In this document: piece by piece, positions 1 to 9,250 of the stretch | How positions within the stretch are numbered: the first letter of the stretch is position 1 | Layout: each line of letters starts with the position of its first letter | NCBI GenBank assembly: GCA_023264075.1 | Contig: JALQTG010000068.1 | Coordinates: forward strand, 1 to 19,877 | Length of the DNA: 19,877 bases | Source: Crocinitomicaceae bacterium | Lineage (GTDB): Bacteria; Bacteroidota; Bacteroidia; Flavobacteriales_D; Crocinitomicaceae | Reading direction: 5' to 3' | The notes under the pieces: model-generated | Told to the model about the DNA's origin: nothing | The model's database searches: none | Seen by the model: only the letters and a program-made list of their open reading frames with translations | Position numbers and translations under genes: made by a program

Positions 1-64
1 ATTTGTTTTTGTGAATCCGAATGCCGATCGAACGTGTGGTTGTGGAGAAAGTTTCTCTGTCTAA
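1..64 (+). CDS. sufA: SufA/IscA-type iron-sulfur assembly protein, C-terminal end only
   Basis: Reading from base 2, the first 20 codons before the TAA at 62-64 give an end of the form NPNA..TCGCG.SFSV. This is the diagnostic C-terminus of the A-type (HesB/IscA/SufA) iron-sulfur carrier family, in which the two cysteines of the CGC motif, with a third cysteine further upstream, bind iron or a cluster. The gene begins outside the window. It reads the same way as sufB and ends 51 bases before it, so it is probably the first or an early gene of the SUF operon. Whether it should be called SufA, IscA or ErpA cannot be told from this fragment; SufA is chosen from context. Confidence 0.85.
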   Translation, partial: FVFVNPNADRTCGCGESFSV

Positions 65-115
65 ACAAGTCTTTTTTATCATTGTTACACCAGCGAACCA
101 AACGAAATCAAAAGT

Positions 116-1561
116 ATGGGTTACACAGAAGAAGAATTAGCAAAAGACCTGGAAAATCAGGATTATAAATTTGGGTTTACCTCCAACTTTGAATCTGACA
201 AGGCACCGAATGGAATAAATGAGGATATCATCCGATTTATTTCAGCCAAAAAAGAAGAGCCAGAATGGCTACTTGAATATCGTTTAAAGGCTTTTGAGCA
301 ATGGAAGCAAATGACTGAGCCAGAATGGGCGCATGTACATTATGAAAAACCTAAATTTCAAGATATTTGTTACTATTCTGCTCCAAAGCAAACTAAAAAG
401 TACGAAAGCTGGGACGATGTTGATCCTGAAATGAAAGAAACGATGAAAAAACTCGGGATTTCAATGGAAGAGCAACAACGTTTGACAGGAACGGCTGTAG
501 ACTTCGTGATGGATTCTGTTTCCGTGGCCACTTCGTTTAAAGCAAAATTGAATGAGTTGGGAATTATTTTCTGTTCGTTCTCTGAGGCTGTTCAAGAACA
601 TCCTGAGTTGGTTAAAAAATATATGGGAACAGTTGTTCCAGCTACTGATAATTTTTACGCTGCGTTAAACAGTGCAGTATTTACGGATGGTTCGTTTTGT
701 TATATCCCAAAAGGCGTTCGATGCCCCATGGAGTTGTCTACGTACTTCCGAATCAACGAAGGAGGAACCGGTCAGTTTGAAAGAACATTGGTCGTTGCCG
801 ACAAAGGATCCTATGTTTCTTATTTAGAAGGGTGCACTGCTCCCATGCGCGATGAAAATCAGTTACACGCAGCGGTCGTTGAATTGATTGCATTAGACGA
901 TGCAGAAATCAAGTATTCTACTGTTCAAAACTGGTATCCCGGTGATAAAAATGGTAAAGGAGGTGTATATAATTTTGTTACCAAACGAGGACTTTGTGAA
1001 CGTAATTCTAAAATCTCTTGGACCCAAGTAGAAACAGGTTCTGCGGTAACATGGAAATATCCATCTTGTATTTTGAAAGGTGACAACTCCATTGGAGAAT
1101 TCTATTCAGTAGCTGTCACCAACAACTACCAGCAAGCCGATACCGGGACCAAAATGATTCACCTGGGAAAAAACACAAAATCTACCATTATTTCGAAAGG
1201 GATTTCTGCTGGACATTCGCACAACTCATACCGTGGATTAGTGCAGATTTCAGCGAATGCCGATCATGCACGTAACTTTTCTCAATGTGACTCACTTTTG
1301 ATGTCCGACCGCTCTGGAGCACACACATTTCCGTACATCGAGTGTAAAAACAGTACAGCTAAAATAGAGCATGAAGCAACCACTTCCAAGATTGGTGAAG
1401 ACCAAATATTCTATTGCTTGCAACGCGGAATTAGCGAAGAAAAAGCAATTGGATTAATAGTCAATGGATATTGTAAAGAAGTGTTGAATCAATTACCGAT
1501 GGAATTCGCGGTGGAAGCGCAAAAATTATTGGAAATATCATTAGAAAACTCAGTAGGATAA
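116..1561 (+). CDS. sufB: SufB, Fe-S cluster scaffold subunit
   Basis: This 481-residue protein is the scaffold subunit of the SufBC2D complex, which builds Fe-S clusters in the cytoplasm from sulfur passed on by SufS and SufE. The length and the whole sequence fit the family, including the N-terminal region with EEPEWLLEYRLKAF and the C-terminal beta-helix core. C391 in the QCDSLL motif corresponds by motif alignment to E. coli SufB C405, the sulfur-accepting cysteine, and H419-E420 in the IEHEATTS motif match the E. coli H433-E434 pair needed for cluster building. The ATG at 116 gives the usual flavobacterial start (GYTEEEL). No Shine-Dalgarno sequence is visible, as is normal for Bacteroidota. 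It is followed after 15 bases by sufC. Confidence 0.97.
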   Translation: MGYTEEELAKDLENQDYKFGFTSNFESDKAPNGINEDIIRFISAKKEEPEWLLEYRLKAFEQWKQMTEPEWAHVHYEKPKFQDICYYSAPKQTKKYESWDDVDPEMKETMKKLGISMEEQQRLTGTAVDFVMDSVSVATSFKAKLNELGIIFCSFSEAVQEHPELVKKYMGTVVPATDNFYAALNSAVFTDGSFCYIPKGVRCPMELSTYFRINEGGTGQFERTLVVADKGSYVSYLEGCTAPMRDENQLHAAVVELIALDDAEIKYSTVQNWYPGDKNGKGGVYNFVTKRGLCERNSKISWTQVETGSAVTWKYPSCILKGDNSIGEFYSVAVTNNYQQADTGTKMIHLGKNTKSTIISKGISAGHSHNSYRGLVQISANADHARNFSQCDSLLMSDRSGAHTFPYIECKNSTAKIEHEATTSKIGEDQIFYCLQRGISEEKAIGLIVNGYCKEVLNQLPMEFAVEAQKLLEISLENSVG

Positions 1562-1576
1562 ACTTAAACTAGAAAT

Positions 1577-2323
1577 ATGTTATCAATTAAAAATCTACAC
1601 GCAAAAGTAGAAGACCACGATATATTAAAAGGACTTAATCTTGAAGTAAAAGCAGGAGAAGTGCACGCCATAATGGGACCTAACGGCGCTGGAAAATCAA
1701 CTTTAGCATCTGTCCTTGCAGGGAAAGACGGTTATGAAGTAACAGAAGGGTCGGTGGACTTTGACGGAATCGACTTACTAGAGTTAGAAACGGAAGATCG
1801 CGCCAAAGAAGGATTGTTCCTTGCATTTCAATACCCAGTAGAAATTCCGGGTGTTTCTAATGTGAATTTTTTACGTACAGCACTGAACGAAATTCGGGAA
1901 TACCGTAAGGAAGAACCAATTTCTGCAAAAGATTTCATTGTACGTGTGCGTGAAAAATCGGCGTTGGTTGAATTGGACGCAAAATTAGCGAGTCGCGCAG
2001 TCAACGAAGGATTCTCAGGAGGTGAGAAGAAACGAAATGAGATCTTTCAAATGGCGATGTTGGAGCCAAAGTTGGCCATTCTGGATGAAACAGATTCAGG
2101 ATTAGATATTGATGCCTTACGCATTGTAGCAAATGGTGTAAACAAATTGAAAAATGCTAACAATGCCGTAATTGTTATTACCCATTATCAGCGTCTCTTA
2201 GATTACATTGTTCCAGACTTTGTACATGTCTTGGCTGACGGAAAAATCGTGAAAACCGGACCGAAAGAACTTGCGTTAGAATTAGAAGAAAAAGGGTACG
2301 ACTGGATTCACGAAAAAGCATAA
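1577..2323 (+). CDS. sufC: SufC, Fe-S assembly ATPase
   Basis: This 248-residue protein is the ABC-type ATPase of the SufBC2D complex; ATP binding drives the SufB-SufD rearrangement that exposes the cluster assembly site. Visible motifs are Walker A (residues 34-42, GPNGAGKST), Q-loop Q85, ABC signature (146-155, FSGGEKKRNE, the SufC-specific form), Walker B ending in DE (170-171) and switch H203. It has no membrane segment, in line with a soluble role. It lies 15 bases after sufB and 6 bases before sufD, so the three are very likely co-transcribed. Confidence 0.97.
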   Translation: MLSIKNLHAKVEDHDILKGLNLEVKAGEVHAIMGPNGAGKSTLASVLAGKDGYEVTEGSVDFDGIDLLELETEDRAKEGLFLAFQYPVEIPGVSNVNFLRTALNEIREYRKEEPISAKDFIVRVREKSALVELDAKLASRAVNEGFSGGEKKRNEIFQMAMLEPKLAILDETDSGLDIDALRIVANGVNKLKNANNAVIVITHYQRLLDYIVPDFVHVLADGKIVKTGPKELALELEEKGYDWIHEKA

Positions 2324-2329
2324 TCAAGC

Positions 2330-3586
2330 ATGGAAACAGTACAAGCAAATAAAGTGATTCAATTTACGGAAAATTGGATTCAGCCCGATAATTTAACATC
2401 CCTTAGAAAAGAGGCACGACAAGTGCTGAATGGAATGGATTTCCCGACAACTCGTGTAGAAGATTGGAAATATACGCGTACTTCGCGCATTACAAATAAA
2501 AACTTTTCACAGCAGCCCACTAACCTAGGAGTTGAAGCATACAAAATAGAGAACTTAACATGTCATGAACTTGTTTTTGTCAACGGGTACTTTGACGCAA
2601 ATGCCTCTACTATTTTGGAAGATGAAGGATTAAGCATTGAAGGAATTGAAACGCTGGACGAGACGGCTTACGCGGAATTACTAGAGGATACCGAAGAAAA
2701 CGTTTTTTCATTAATCAATAAAGCCTATTCAACCGGTGGAGTTTCGATTCGATTAGGCAAAAATAAAAAAGCAAACTACCCTATTCATCTCATCCATGTG
2801 ATGACTGGAACGAATGCCGTTGGGAACACTCGCCATTTTATTGAGGTAGAACAAGGAGGGGAACTCTACGTTATCACGTCCTTTAATTCAACTGGTGCTT
2901 CCGATTGTTTGAATAATGTGGTAATGGAAGGTCTTGTTGGCGAAAATGCTAGGCTAACCATCGATAAATTGCAAACAGAAGAACAAACTGTGTTCAACAT
3001 CACCAAAGAAAATTTTGTACAAGATCCTTCTTCGCGCTTTTTAATGAACACCATCACAACTGGGGGGTTGTTAGTAAGAAATGGAGTAAATATTCTTGTG
3101 GAAGGCACTAACTGTCATACAGAAATCAACGGAGTATATTTGGGGCGTGATAAGCAGCATTTGGATAACCACACATTTATTGATCACCTGTTTGAGCATT
3201 GTTCTTCAAGTGAAACCTACAAAGGTGTGATGGACGATTCTTCTACTGGCGTGTTCAATGGTAAAGTGATCGTGCGTCAAGATGCACAGAAAATTGAGGC
3301 CTATCAATCCAATGGAAATATTTTACTTTCTGAGAAGGCAAGTGTGAATTCGAAACCAGAACTGGAAATATATGCCGATGACGTACGTTGTTCGCATGGA
3401 TCAACAACTGGGCAGTTAGATGAGGAAGCTTTATTTTATCTCCAAGCGCGTGGGATTAACAAAAAATCAGCTCAAAAATTATTGGTAGCAGCGTTTGTTG
3501 GAGAGGTACTCGACAAGGTAACTCATGAAGCCACGCGCGCGCACATCGATAAATTGTTTTTACGTGAATTTGGTTGGAAATTCTAA
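2330..3586 (+). CDS. sufD: SufD, Fe-S scaffold complex subunit
   Basis: This 418-residue protein is the SufD subunit, a paralogue of SufB, and forms the SufB-SufD heterodimer on which the cluster is assembled. The N-terminal helical part includes R.EDWKYT, and the C-terminal beta-helix ends with the strongly conserved block CSHGSTTGQLDEEALFYLQ. H356 in CSHG corresponds by motif to E. coli SufD H360, thought to be a cluster ligand at the dimer interface. The start ATG is 6 bases after the sufC stop. A weak AT-rich inverted repeat follows the stop (3589-3611), without a T tract, so the end of the transcript is not clear. Confidence 0.96.
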   Translation: METVQANKVIQFTENWIQPDNLTSLRKEARQVLNGMDFPTTRVEDWKYTRTSRITNKNFSQQPTNLGVEAYKIENLTCHELVFVNGYFDANASTILEDEGLSIEGIETLDETAYAELLEDTEENVFSLINKAYSTGGVSIRLGKNKKANYPIHLIHVMTGTNAVGNTRHFIEVEQGGELYVITSFNSTGASDCLNNVVMEGLVGENARLTIDKLQTEEQTVFNITKENFVQDPSSRFLMNTITTGGLLVRNGVNILVEGTNCHTEINGVYLGRDKQHLDNHTFIDHLFEHCSSSETYKGVMDDSSTGVFNGKVIVRQDAQKIEAYQSNGNILLSEKASVNSKPELEIYADDVRCSHGSTTGQLDEEALFYLQARGINKKSAQKLLVAAFVGEVLDKVTHEATRAHIDKLFLREFGWKF

Positions 3587-3588
3587 CC

Positions 3589-3611
3589 AATCAACACGTA
3601 AATAGTTGATT
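3589..3611 (+). other. Weak inverted repeat after sufD
   Basis: AATCAAC (3589-3595) and GTTGATT (3605-3611) form a perfect 7-bp stem around a 9-base loop, just after the sufD stop. There is no T tract, so it is not a convincing intrinsic terminator. It could be a weak processing or pausing site inside the SUF transcript, or chance in AT-rich DNA. Confidence 0.25.
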
Positions 3612-3777
3612 ACGCACCAATTCTTATATAATTTGAAGGAAGAAATAGATCTGTTTCTTTAAATTTTGTATATTCGGATCACTAATTACTATTTTATTCC
3701 AATACAACTGGGAGCATGCTAAAATAATACGTACGAATGTTGCAGAGTTAAGTAAAGACGAACGTGGATTTATTCGT

Positions 3778-4089
3778 TTGAAATTACTGAATACAGAAGC
3801 CGACTTTGATTTGACTGAAGCAAAGCAGCAGTTCGAGGCAGCATGTTTTTTATCCAATAACCAGCCCTACAAAGTACTAGTGGATACGCGTGAAGCATTT
3901 GTCTCGCCCGACAAAGAAGCGGAACGTTTTATCACATCCGTAAAACTGCGTTACGCTGAAGCCCTAATCATCACATCGCTGCATTACCGCATCTTGGCAA
4001 AGTTTTATGTTAAAGGCCTACCCCATTCAGCTAAGGTATTCCGAGACGAGGAAGAAGCCATAGATTGGATAGTGTCTTTAGCCGTTTAA
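3778..4089 (+). CDS. Small SpoIIAA/STAS-like protein, true start probably at 3716 with a frameshift
   Basis: The intact frame from the TTG at 3778 gives 103 residues. The fold looks like the small STAS/SpoIIAA-like proteins of Bacteroidota: an early beta strand, a helix with EAKQQFEAA, the core YKVLVDTR and a C-terminal helix (EEEAIDWI). The coding pattern clearly continues upstream of 3778 to about 3719 (..IIRTNVAELSKDERGFIRL), but no usual start codon lies in that frame. An ATG at 3716 is out of frame by one base; one more A in the AAAA run at 3721-3724 would join it and give a protein starting MLKIIRTNVAEL (124 residues). The gene lies between sufD and sufS, but its link with Fe-S assembly is unknown. 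Family assignment is by overall resemblance only. Confidence 0.6.
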   Translation: MKLLNTEADFDLTEAKQQFEAACFLSNNQPYKVLVDTREAFVSPDKEAERFITSVKLRYAEALIITSLHYRILAKFYVKGLPHSAKVFRDEEEAIDWIVSLAV

Positions 4090-4126
4090 TTTCCATTTTT
4101 TCTTAAACATTTCACCTGATCATTTG

Positions 4127-4134
4127 TACCTTTG
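4127..4134 (+). promoter_or_regulatory. Bacteroidota -7 box upstream of sufS
   Basis: TACCTTTG is a perfect match to the Bacteroidota -7 consensus TAnnTTTG. It ends four bases before the sufS ATG, so transcription would start at or within a base of the start codon, giving a leaderless message. No TTG is seen at the expected -33 position, only a T-rich stretch. The same octamer with the same spacing is found at sufE. Confidence 0.6.
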
Positions 4135-4138
4135 ACAT

Positions 4139-5365
4139 ATGGAAAAAGTAGCATTTAATCTTGAACAAATTCGATCCCAATTCCCAACGTTAGCGAGGAC
4201 AGTGAATGGTAAGCCACTAATTTATTTTGATAATGGCGCTACCTCTCAAAAGCCTCAAGTTGTTATTGATCGTATTAATGAATATTATACCCTTGAAAAT
4301 GCGAATATCCATCGAGGCGTGCACACTTTGAGTCAAGAGGCCACAACGGCCTATGAAGAAGCACGAATTTCTATTCAACACTATCTAGGTGCAAAGCACG
4401 CCCATGAGATAATTTTTACTAAGGGAACGACTGACAGCATAAATTTAGTCGCTTTTTCATTTGGAGAGCTCCTTAAAAAAGGCGATGAAATTATTATTTC
4501 TGCCATGGAGCATCATTCCAATATCGTTCCTTGGCAGATGTTATGTGAACGTAAAGAATGTACGCTGAAATTTATCCCGATATCACCAAAGGGTGAATTA
4601 GATTTAGTATCCTATAAAGAATTGCTGTCTTCGAAAACCAAACTAGTAGCAGTCACCCATGTTTCGAACGCTTTAGGAACGGTGAACGATGTAAACACCA
4701 TCATAAGTTCGGCGCATAATGTTGGAGCCAAGGTATTGATTGATGGTGCACAAAGTATTCAGCACATGCCTGTAAATGTCCGAGATTTGGACTGTGATTT
4801 CTATACATTTTCTGGGCATAAATTATTTGGCCCAACAGGTGTTGGAGTGCTGTATGGAAAAGAAGCAATGCTCAACTCTATGCCTCCGTATCAAGGAGGA
4901 GGAGATATGATAAAGGAAGTGACGTTAGAGAAAACAACGTACAATTCACTTCCGCATAAATTTGAAGCAGGAACGCCACACATTGCTGGAGGTATTGCTT
5001 TAGGAACGGCATTCGAATACTTGAAATCGCTCGACATGGAAGCTGTACAACAGCATGAAAAGGAACTGCTTGACTATGCCACTGAACAATTAAAAGACAT
5101 TGAGGGAATTCAATTTTACGGAGAAGCCGACCACAAGGTGAGCGTAATATCTTTTCTAATTGAAGGGACTCACCCGTATGATGTTGGAACCCTCCTAGAC
5201 AAGATGGGTATTGCTGTTCGTACCGGACACCATTGCACGCAACCCATCATGGACTTTTTCAAAATTCCGGGAACCATTAGAGCTTCATTTGCATTTTACA
5301 ATACGAAAGAAGAGGTAGACGCTTTTATTAGTGCTTTAAAACGTGCTGTTAATCTTTTGAAATAA
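4139..5365 (+). CDS. sufS: SufS, cysteine desulfurase
   Basis: This 408-residue protein is a group II, PLP-dependent cysteine desulfurase. It takes sulfur from cysteine and hands it to SufE and then SufB. The PLP lysine is K228 in the SGHKLFGPTG motif, and the persulfide cysteine is C366 in RTGHHCTQP, matching the position of E. coli SufS C364. Other family marks are the N-terminal YFDNGATSQKP and EHHSNIVPW. The length fits the family. It is in the same direction as sufBCD, 49 bases after the STAS-like gene, but has its own promoter box, so it may be made both from the operon and independently. The next gene is a sensor kinase rather than sufE. Confidence 0.96.
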   Translation: MEKVAFNLEQIRSQFPTLARTVNGKPLIYFDNGATSQKPQVVIDRINEYYTLENANIHRGVHTLSQEATTAYEEARISIQHYLGAKHAHEIIFTKGTTDSINLVAFSFGELLKKGDEIIISAMEHHSNIVPWQMLCERKECTLKFIPISPKGELDLVSYKELLSSKTKLVAVTHVSNALGTVNDVNTIISSAHNVGAKVLIDGAQSIQHMPVNVRDLDCDFYTFSGHKLFGPTGVGVLYGKEAMLNSMPPYQGGGDMIKEVTLEKTTYNSLPHKFEAGTPHIAGGIALGTAFEYLKSLDMEAVQQHEKELLDYATEQLKDIEGIQFYGEADHKVSVISFLIEGTHPYDVGTLLDKMGIAVRTGHHCTQPIMDFFKIPGTIRASFAFYNTKEEVDAFISALKRAVNLLK

Positions 5366-5451
5366 CATTGAATCCCTCAGGGAATAATTTGGCTTCTTTC
5401 AATCTTCAGTTTTCTGAATTTTTAAAGATATTTGTGAAGAATGATAATCTT

Positions 5452-8370
5452 GTGAAAAGAAACTTTTTTTTATTTCTTGGATCTGTAGTGTTTGCACTAC
5501 TGCTTCCAATTAAATTACTTGGACAAAACCCTTCCTTCTTTCATTACTCAATTGAAAATGTTGCTCCTACGAACGAATTCTATTGCGTTCTTAAGGATAA
5601 TGATGAATACCTATGGTTCGGAAGTGATGAAGGTGTTTTTAGATATAACGGAGTTCAATTCGAACATTTCACATCTCCAGAACTTACCGCAAAATCTGCT
5701 ACAGGACTATTGGAATCGCATAATGGAAGAATTTATGGATACAATTTCAATAACCAACTTTTCTACATCGAGGGGCAACAGCTGCATGTAATCCAAGAAT
5801 GGGACATACCATTAAATGCAATCACTTCTCCAAAAAAGGGTGAATTATGGATTTCAAGTACCAAAGGCCTTTTTATAATGAATGAATCAACTTTTGAATT
5901 CCGTCGATTCGAAGCTGATCACCATACAATTCAGAACACGAACGGTGATTATATATGCAAAAACGTAAGGAGTTATGGTTCAGGAAATATCATCTATCAT
6001 CATCACGACATCATTACAGAACTGAAAGATAATAACATAAATAACTTCCAATTAGAAAAGGAATTTATCGTAAAACACATCCTGTTTTCATTTACTGATA
6101 ATCAACCGTGGATGATTGACCTGGAAGCGGGGAAATTATTTAGAAAGGAGAAAAAAGATTGGAAACCATACATAAATGTTGAATTACAGAGATTACTAAC
6201 TGATAAAAAAATAACCCATGTAATTGAAATTGATTCTAACCTTTGGTTTTCAACCTATGCTGGTATCATAAAATTTGAGCTTAGCACTGAAAAAAGCTCC
6301 ATTTATTTTCCAAGTACCTCCTTTTCTGGTTGCACCAAGGACTTTCAAGGCAACTATTGGTTTACCACACTTTTTGAAGGGGTTATTAAAGTCCCCAATT
6401 TTAATATTAAAACATGGTCAACGGGACAAGTACAAATTATTGATCATCAATTTAGCGGAATTACAGTTCTTGATAATCGACTATATTTTTCAAGCACCAA
6501 AGGGAACCTTCTGACACTTGATTTAAATAACTTGAAAATCTCTCAAATCAAACATACACCGGAATCGGACATAAGCATGATTTCAGTAGACTCTGTTGAA
6601 CGACATGTTGTTTTTCACAAAACAGCCGAATTGTTCGGTCTTAAAAATAATCGAGCGTTTAATATGGGCAGAATTGGTCCAGTAAAAAGCTTCTTCAGAG
6701 ATTCCATTGCTGGTTTTCTTGTTTCAAGCTCTTATGGCTTGTTCACCTTCACTAAGTCTGAAAGATTTGAAGAAGAAAAGACCCTAATAACAGAAGGGTG
6801 GTTTCGTGAAATTTGTCCAATTCCTAATGAGAAAAAGCTGTTTATTGCATCCAATTCTGGAGTGTTTCAAATAGACTATGATCAAGGAAAATTTAAGTTA
6901 ATAAATCACACCTTAGATAACATTCAAGTATTATCCGTGGCATACAATTCGAAAGACAAAATGGTATATGGGCTTTCTTTTGATGGGAGAATATTCCGTA
7001 TAAACCCGACAGATTTCTCAGTTGTCTCCGTTTATAAACTAGAGAAGCAGACAAGGGCAAAACAAATTACTTGCCATGACAATTTCCTTTTTTTGGCCAC
7101 GACATCTGGAGTGGCACGCTTGGACTTGAGAGATACCACATTAAAAACAATCAATAAACTAAATGGGCTCAGTTCTAATGATGTAAGGCAAATTTTAATA
7201 CTAGGCAATCAAATTTGGGCGGCTACGGGGTATGGAATAAATCAGATTCCTCTATCCGAATTCGATGCAGAAATACCTCTTGGAAAAATCTATTTGAGTG
7301 GACTTATTACTGAGGGAATTGTCAACAGAAACCCAAGTAAAATATTTCTCGAATATAATCAAGGAATTACTTTTCTTGTTGATGGTTTAAGTTATTCCTC
7401 AGAATCTAACTTAAAATTGGCCTATAAAATTGAAGACTACTCAACAAATTGGACCATTACTCCATTTTCTTCAGGGCGAATCGACATCCCCAAACTTCCA
7501 TCAAATGCGAAAAGCATACAAATTAAATTGATTGACCACCTCAACAGAAATTCAGAAAACATACTTCATTTGAGTATTGAAGTTTCAACTGTTTTTTATG
7601 AGCGTTGGTGGTTCTACTTAGTTCTAATTTTAACAGCTGGAGGATTTGTTTTTCTGATGTTTAAAATACGAATTACTCAGCTTCGACACAAACAACGCAG
7701 AGAGCTTAAACAGCTAAAATTAGAAAATGAATTGCGCTTAACCGAACAAAACGCATTGAAAGCGCAGATGAATCCGCATTTTTTGTTCAATGTGCTCAAC
7801 TCCATTAAAGCCTATATTTATGAAAATGACAAGAAAAACGCTGCGCGTTACCTGAGCGATTTCTCAAATCTTGTTCGCAACGTGTTGGAGTTGAGCTCTC
7901 AACCGAAAGTAAGCCTGGAAAAAGAATTGGATGCCTTAAAGATCTATATTGATCTTGAAGCAATGCTCCTACAAGATGACTTTCAATACACTATCGATGT
8001 ACCCTCAAACATTGATGCTTCGAATCTACAAATTCCTGCTTTGATAATTCAACCCTATGTTGAAAATGCATTTAAACATGGATTACGTCATCAAAAAGGA
8101 CGCAAAGAACTTAACATCGCAATTAAGCATATTCAAGAAGATCAACTCCTTGAGGTTAAAATAGTCGACAATGGTATCGGTAGAAGTGCTGCCAATTCGA
8201 TTAATATGAGTAACCCATCTCATCGACAATCATTTGCTACTAGTGCCATTGAAAAAAGAATCCAGTTGCTTAATCACGCACAAAAAGATATCGTAGGCGT
8301 AGAAATAATTGATAATTTTGAAGGTGAAAAATCAATTGGCACCACAGTAACTATTCGCATTCATGTCTAA
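5452..8370 (+). CDS. Propeller/Y_Y_Y sensor histidine kinase, LytS-like catalytic part
   Basis: From the GTG at 5452 this is a 972-residue membrane sensor kinase. A signal peptide (about 1-26: MKRN, a long hydrophobic stretch, then GQ) leads to a large periplasmic region of two-component-regulator propeller repeats (about 40-600, for example EYLWFGSDEGVFRYNG) and a Y_Y_Y domain (about 620-710). A single transmembrane segment (about 719-740) and a short coiled region follow. The cytoplasmic part is of the LytS/His_kinase family: QMNPHFLFNVLNSI with phospho-acceptor H776, N-box N872 in QPYVENAFKHG, and G-box DNGIG at 906-910. A GTG at 5434 is also possible; the TTG at 5368 would put 28 polar residues before the signal peptide and is unlikely. 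The ligand is unknown. Its stop overlaps the regulator gene. Confidence 0.92.
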   Translation: MKRNFFLFLGSVVFALLLPIKLLGQNPSFFHYSIENVAPTNEFYCVLKDNDEYLWFGSDEGVFRYNGVQFEHFTSPELTAKSATGLLESHNGRIYGYNFNNQLFYIEGQQLHVIQEWDIPLNAITSPKKGELWISSTKGLFIMNESTFEFRRFEADHHTIQNTNGDYICKNVRSYGSGNIIYHHHDIITELKDNNINNFQLEKEFIVKHILFSFTDNQPWMIDLEAGKLFRKEKKDWKPYINVELQRLLTDKKITHVIEIDSNLWFSTYAGIIKFELSTEKSSIYFPSTSFSGCTKDFQGNYWFTTLFEGVIKVPNFNIKTWSTGQVQIIDHQFSGITVLDNRLYFSSTKGNLLTLDLNNLKISQIKHTPESDISMISVDSVERHVVFHKTAELFGLKNNRAFNMGRIGPVKSFFRDSIAGFLVSSSYGLFTFTKSERFEEEKTLITEGWFREICPIPNEKKLFIASNSGVFQIDYDQGKFKLINHTLDNIQVLSVAYNSKDKMVYGLSFDGRIFRINPTDFSVVSVYKLEKQTRAKQITCHDNFLFLATTSGVARLDLRDTTLKTINKLNGLSSNDVRQILILGNQIWAATGYGINQIPLSEFDAEIPLGKIYLSGLITEGIVNRNPSKIFLEYNQGITFLVDGLSYSSESNLKLAYKIEDYSTNWTITPFSSGRIDIPKLPSNAKSIQIKLIDHLNRNSENILHLSIEVSTVFYERWWFYLVLILTAGGFVFLMFKIRITQLRHKQRRELKQLKLENELRLTEQNALKAQMNPHFLFNVLNSIKAYIYENDKKNAARYLSDFSNLVRNVLELSSQPKVSLEKELDALKIYIDLEAMLLQDDFQYTIDVPSNIDASNLQIPALIIQPYVENAFKHGLRHQKGRKELNIAIKHIQEDQLLEVKIVDNGIGRSAANSINMSNPSHRQSFATSAIEKRIQLLNHAQKDIVGVEIIDNFEGEKSIGTTVTIRIHV

Positions 8371-9124
8371 TAAGATCAACCTCAAGGCAATTATTGTGGA
8401 TGACTCGGTACAAGCCAGGAGGCTATTACGGTTAATGCTTAAGGATTTAGCTCCACAAGTTGAAATCGTCGGGGAGGCAGAAACGGCCGACGACGGTCAT
8501 CAGTTAATTCGTTCAATTAATCCTAATGTTATTTTCTTGGATATTGAAATGCCAGGAAAAACTGGATTGCAACTTGCAGAAATGCTAACTAACAACAAGT
8601 TTGAGGGAAAGATAATTTTTACGACCGCTTATGACACCTATGCTATCAAGGCATTTCGCCTCTCAGCTCTAGACTATCTTTTAAAACCGATACAAGAAGA
8701 AGAATTAACTGAGGCTATTAACAAACTTTCTAAAGAATTAGAAAAATCCAATGAGTTCAGCAAATTGGAAGCTTTGAAAAGAAATCTTCTAAATGAAGAG
8801 AATAATGTATTGTGCGTCCCCACTCAAGGAGGATATGAATACGTTCCGTTAATGGACATTTACTGTATAGAAGCAGACGGCTCATATGTTCGAATTATTT
8901 GTAAAACTCAAAAGGACAAGTTCGTTGCCAAAAATTTAAAGTACTTCGAAAAAGCCTTAGAGCATAGCTCTATGTTTGCACGCCCTCACCGTTCCTATTT
9001 GATTAACATGGATGAGGTCGTATCCTATTCTAAATCTGAAAGAGGAATCCTGTTGTTATCCAATGGCATGAAAGTTCCGGTTTCAAGAGAGCGAAAACAA
9101 ATAATTCAGGAATTTTTTGGGTAA
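8363..9124 (+). CDS. LytTR-family response regulator
   Basis: This 253-residue protein has an N-terminal receiver domain (about 8-125) and a C-terminal LytTR DNA-binding domain (about 150-250). The receiver has the acidic pair D13-D14, phospho-acceptor D60 in FLDIEMPG, the T88 region (FTTAYD) and K108 in LLKP. The LytTR part shows IYCIEADGSYV, FARPHRSYLIN and GMKVPVSR, typical of the family. The ATG lies inside the last codons of the kinase gene (8-bp overlap), which suggests translational coupling and a cognate pair. LytTR proteins bind paired direct repeats about two helical turns apart. Repeats with this geometry lie upstream of the next two genes, so those are candidate targets (inference). 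Confidence 0.94.
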   Translation: MSNKINLKAIIVDDSVQARRLLRLMLKDLAPQVEIVGEAETADDGHQLIRSINPNVIFLDIEMPGKTGLQLAEMLTNNKFEGKIIFTTAYDTYAIKAFRLSALDYLLKPIQEEELTEAINKLSKELEKSNEFSKLEALKRNLLNEENNVLCVPTQGGYEYVPLMDIYCIEADGSYVRIICKTQKDKFVAKNLKYFEKALEHSSMFARPHRSYLINMDEVVSYSKSERGILLLSNGMKVPVSRERKQIIQEFFG

Positions 9125-9216
9125 AATACCTCTTCAGAATTACATTCAATCCAATTCGATAATCTCGGTGTAGATCGATCCGATTAAAAAATGCGTTTTA
9201 TGCGGTGAATTTGCCG

Positions 9217-9248
9217 TTTACAAAGTCAAACGTGCTATTTACAAACTG
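9217..9248 (+). promoter_or_regulatory. Direct-repeat operator upstream of the SBBP/Ig surface protein gene
   Basis: Two copies of TTYACAAAST lie at 9217-9227 (TTTACAAAGTC) and 9238-9248 (TTTACAAACTG), exactly 21 bases apart. The second copy ends two bases before a TTG (9251-9253) that could serve as the -33 element. The same paired repeat occurs at 13174-13205 before the next gene, and the two regions match at 25 of 31 positions without gaps. The 21-base period fits the known geometry of LytTR-type sites. The position just upstream of -33 suggests an activator site. Binding by the neighbouring regulator is an inference. Confidence 0.6.
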
Positions 9249-9250
9249 AT

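Noticed and set aside
5368..5451. TTG start for the sensor kinase right after sufS
   Set aside because: It would put about 28 polar residues before a clear signal peptide; the GTG at 5452 (or 5434) fits better.
9125..9216. Possible terminator after the LytTR regulator (TCGG near 9166, CCGA near 9180, then A run)
   Set aside because: The stem is only four base pairs without a bulge and no T tract follows on the + strand.
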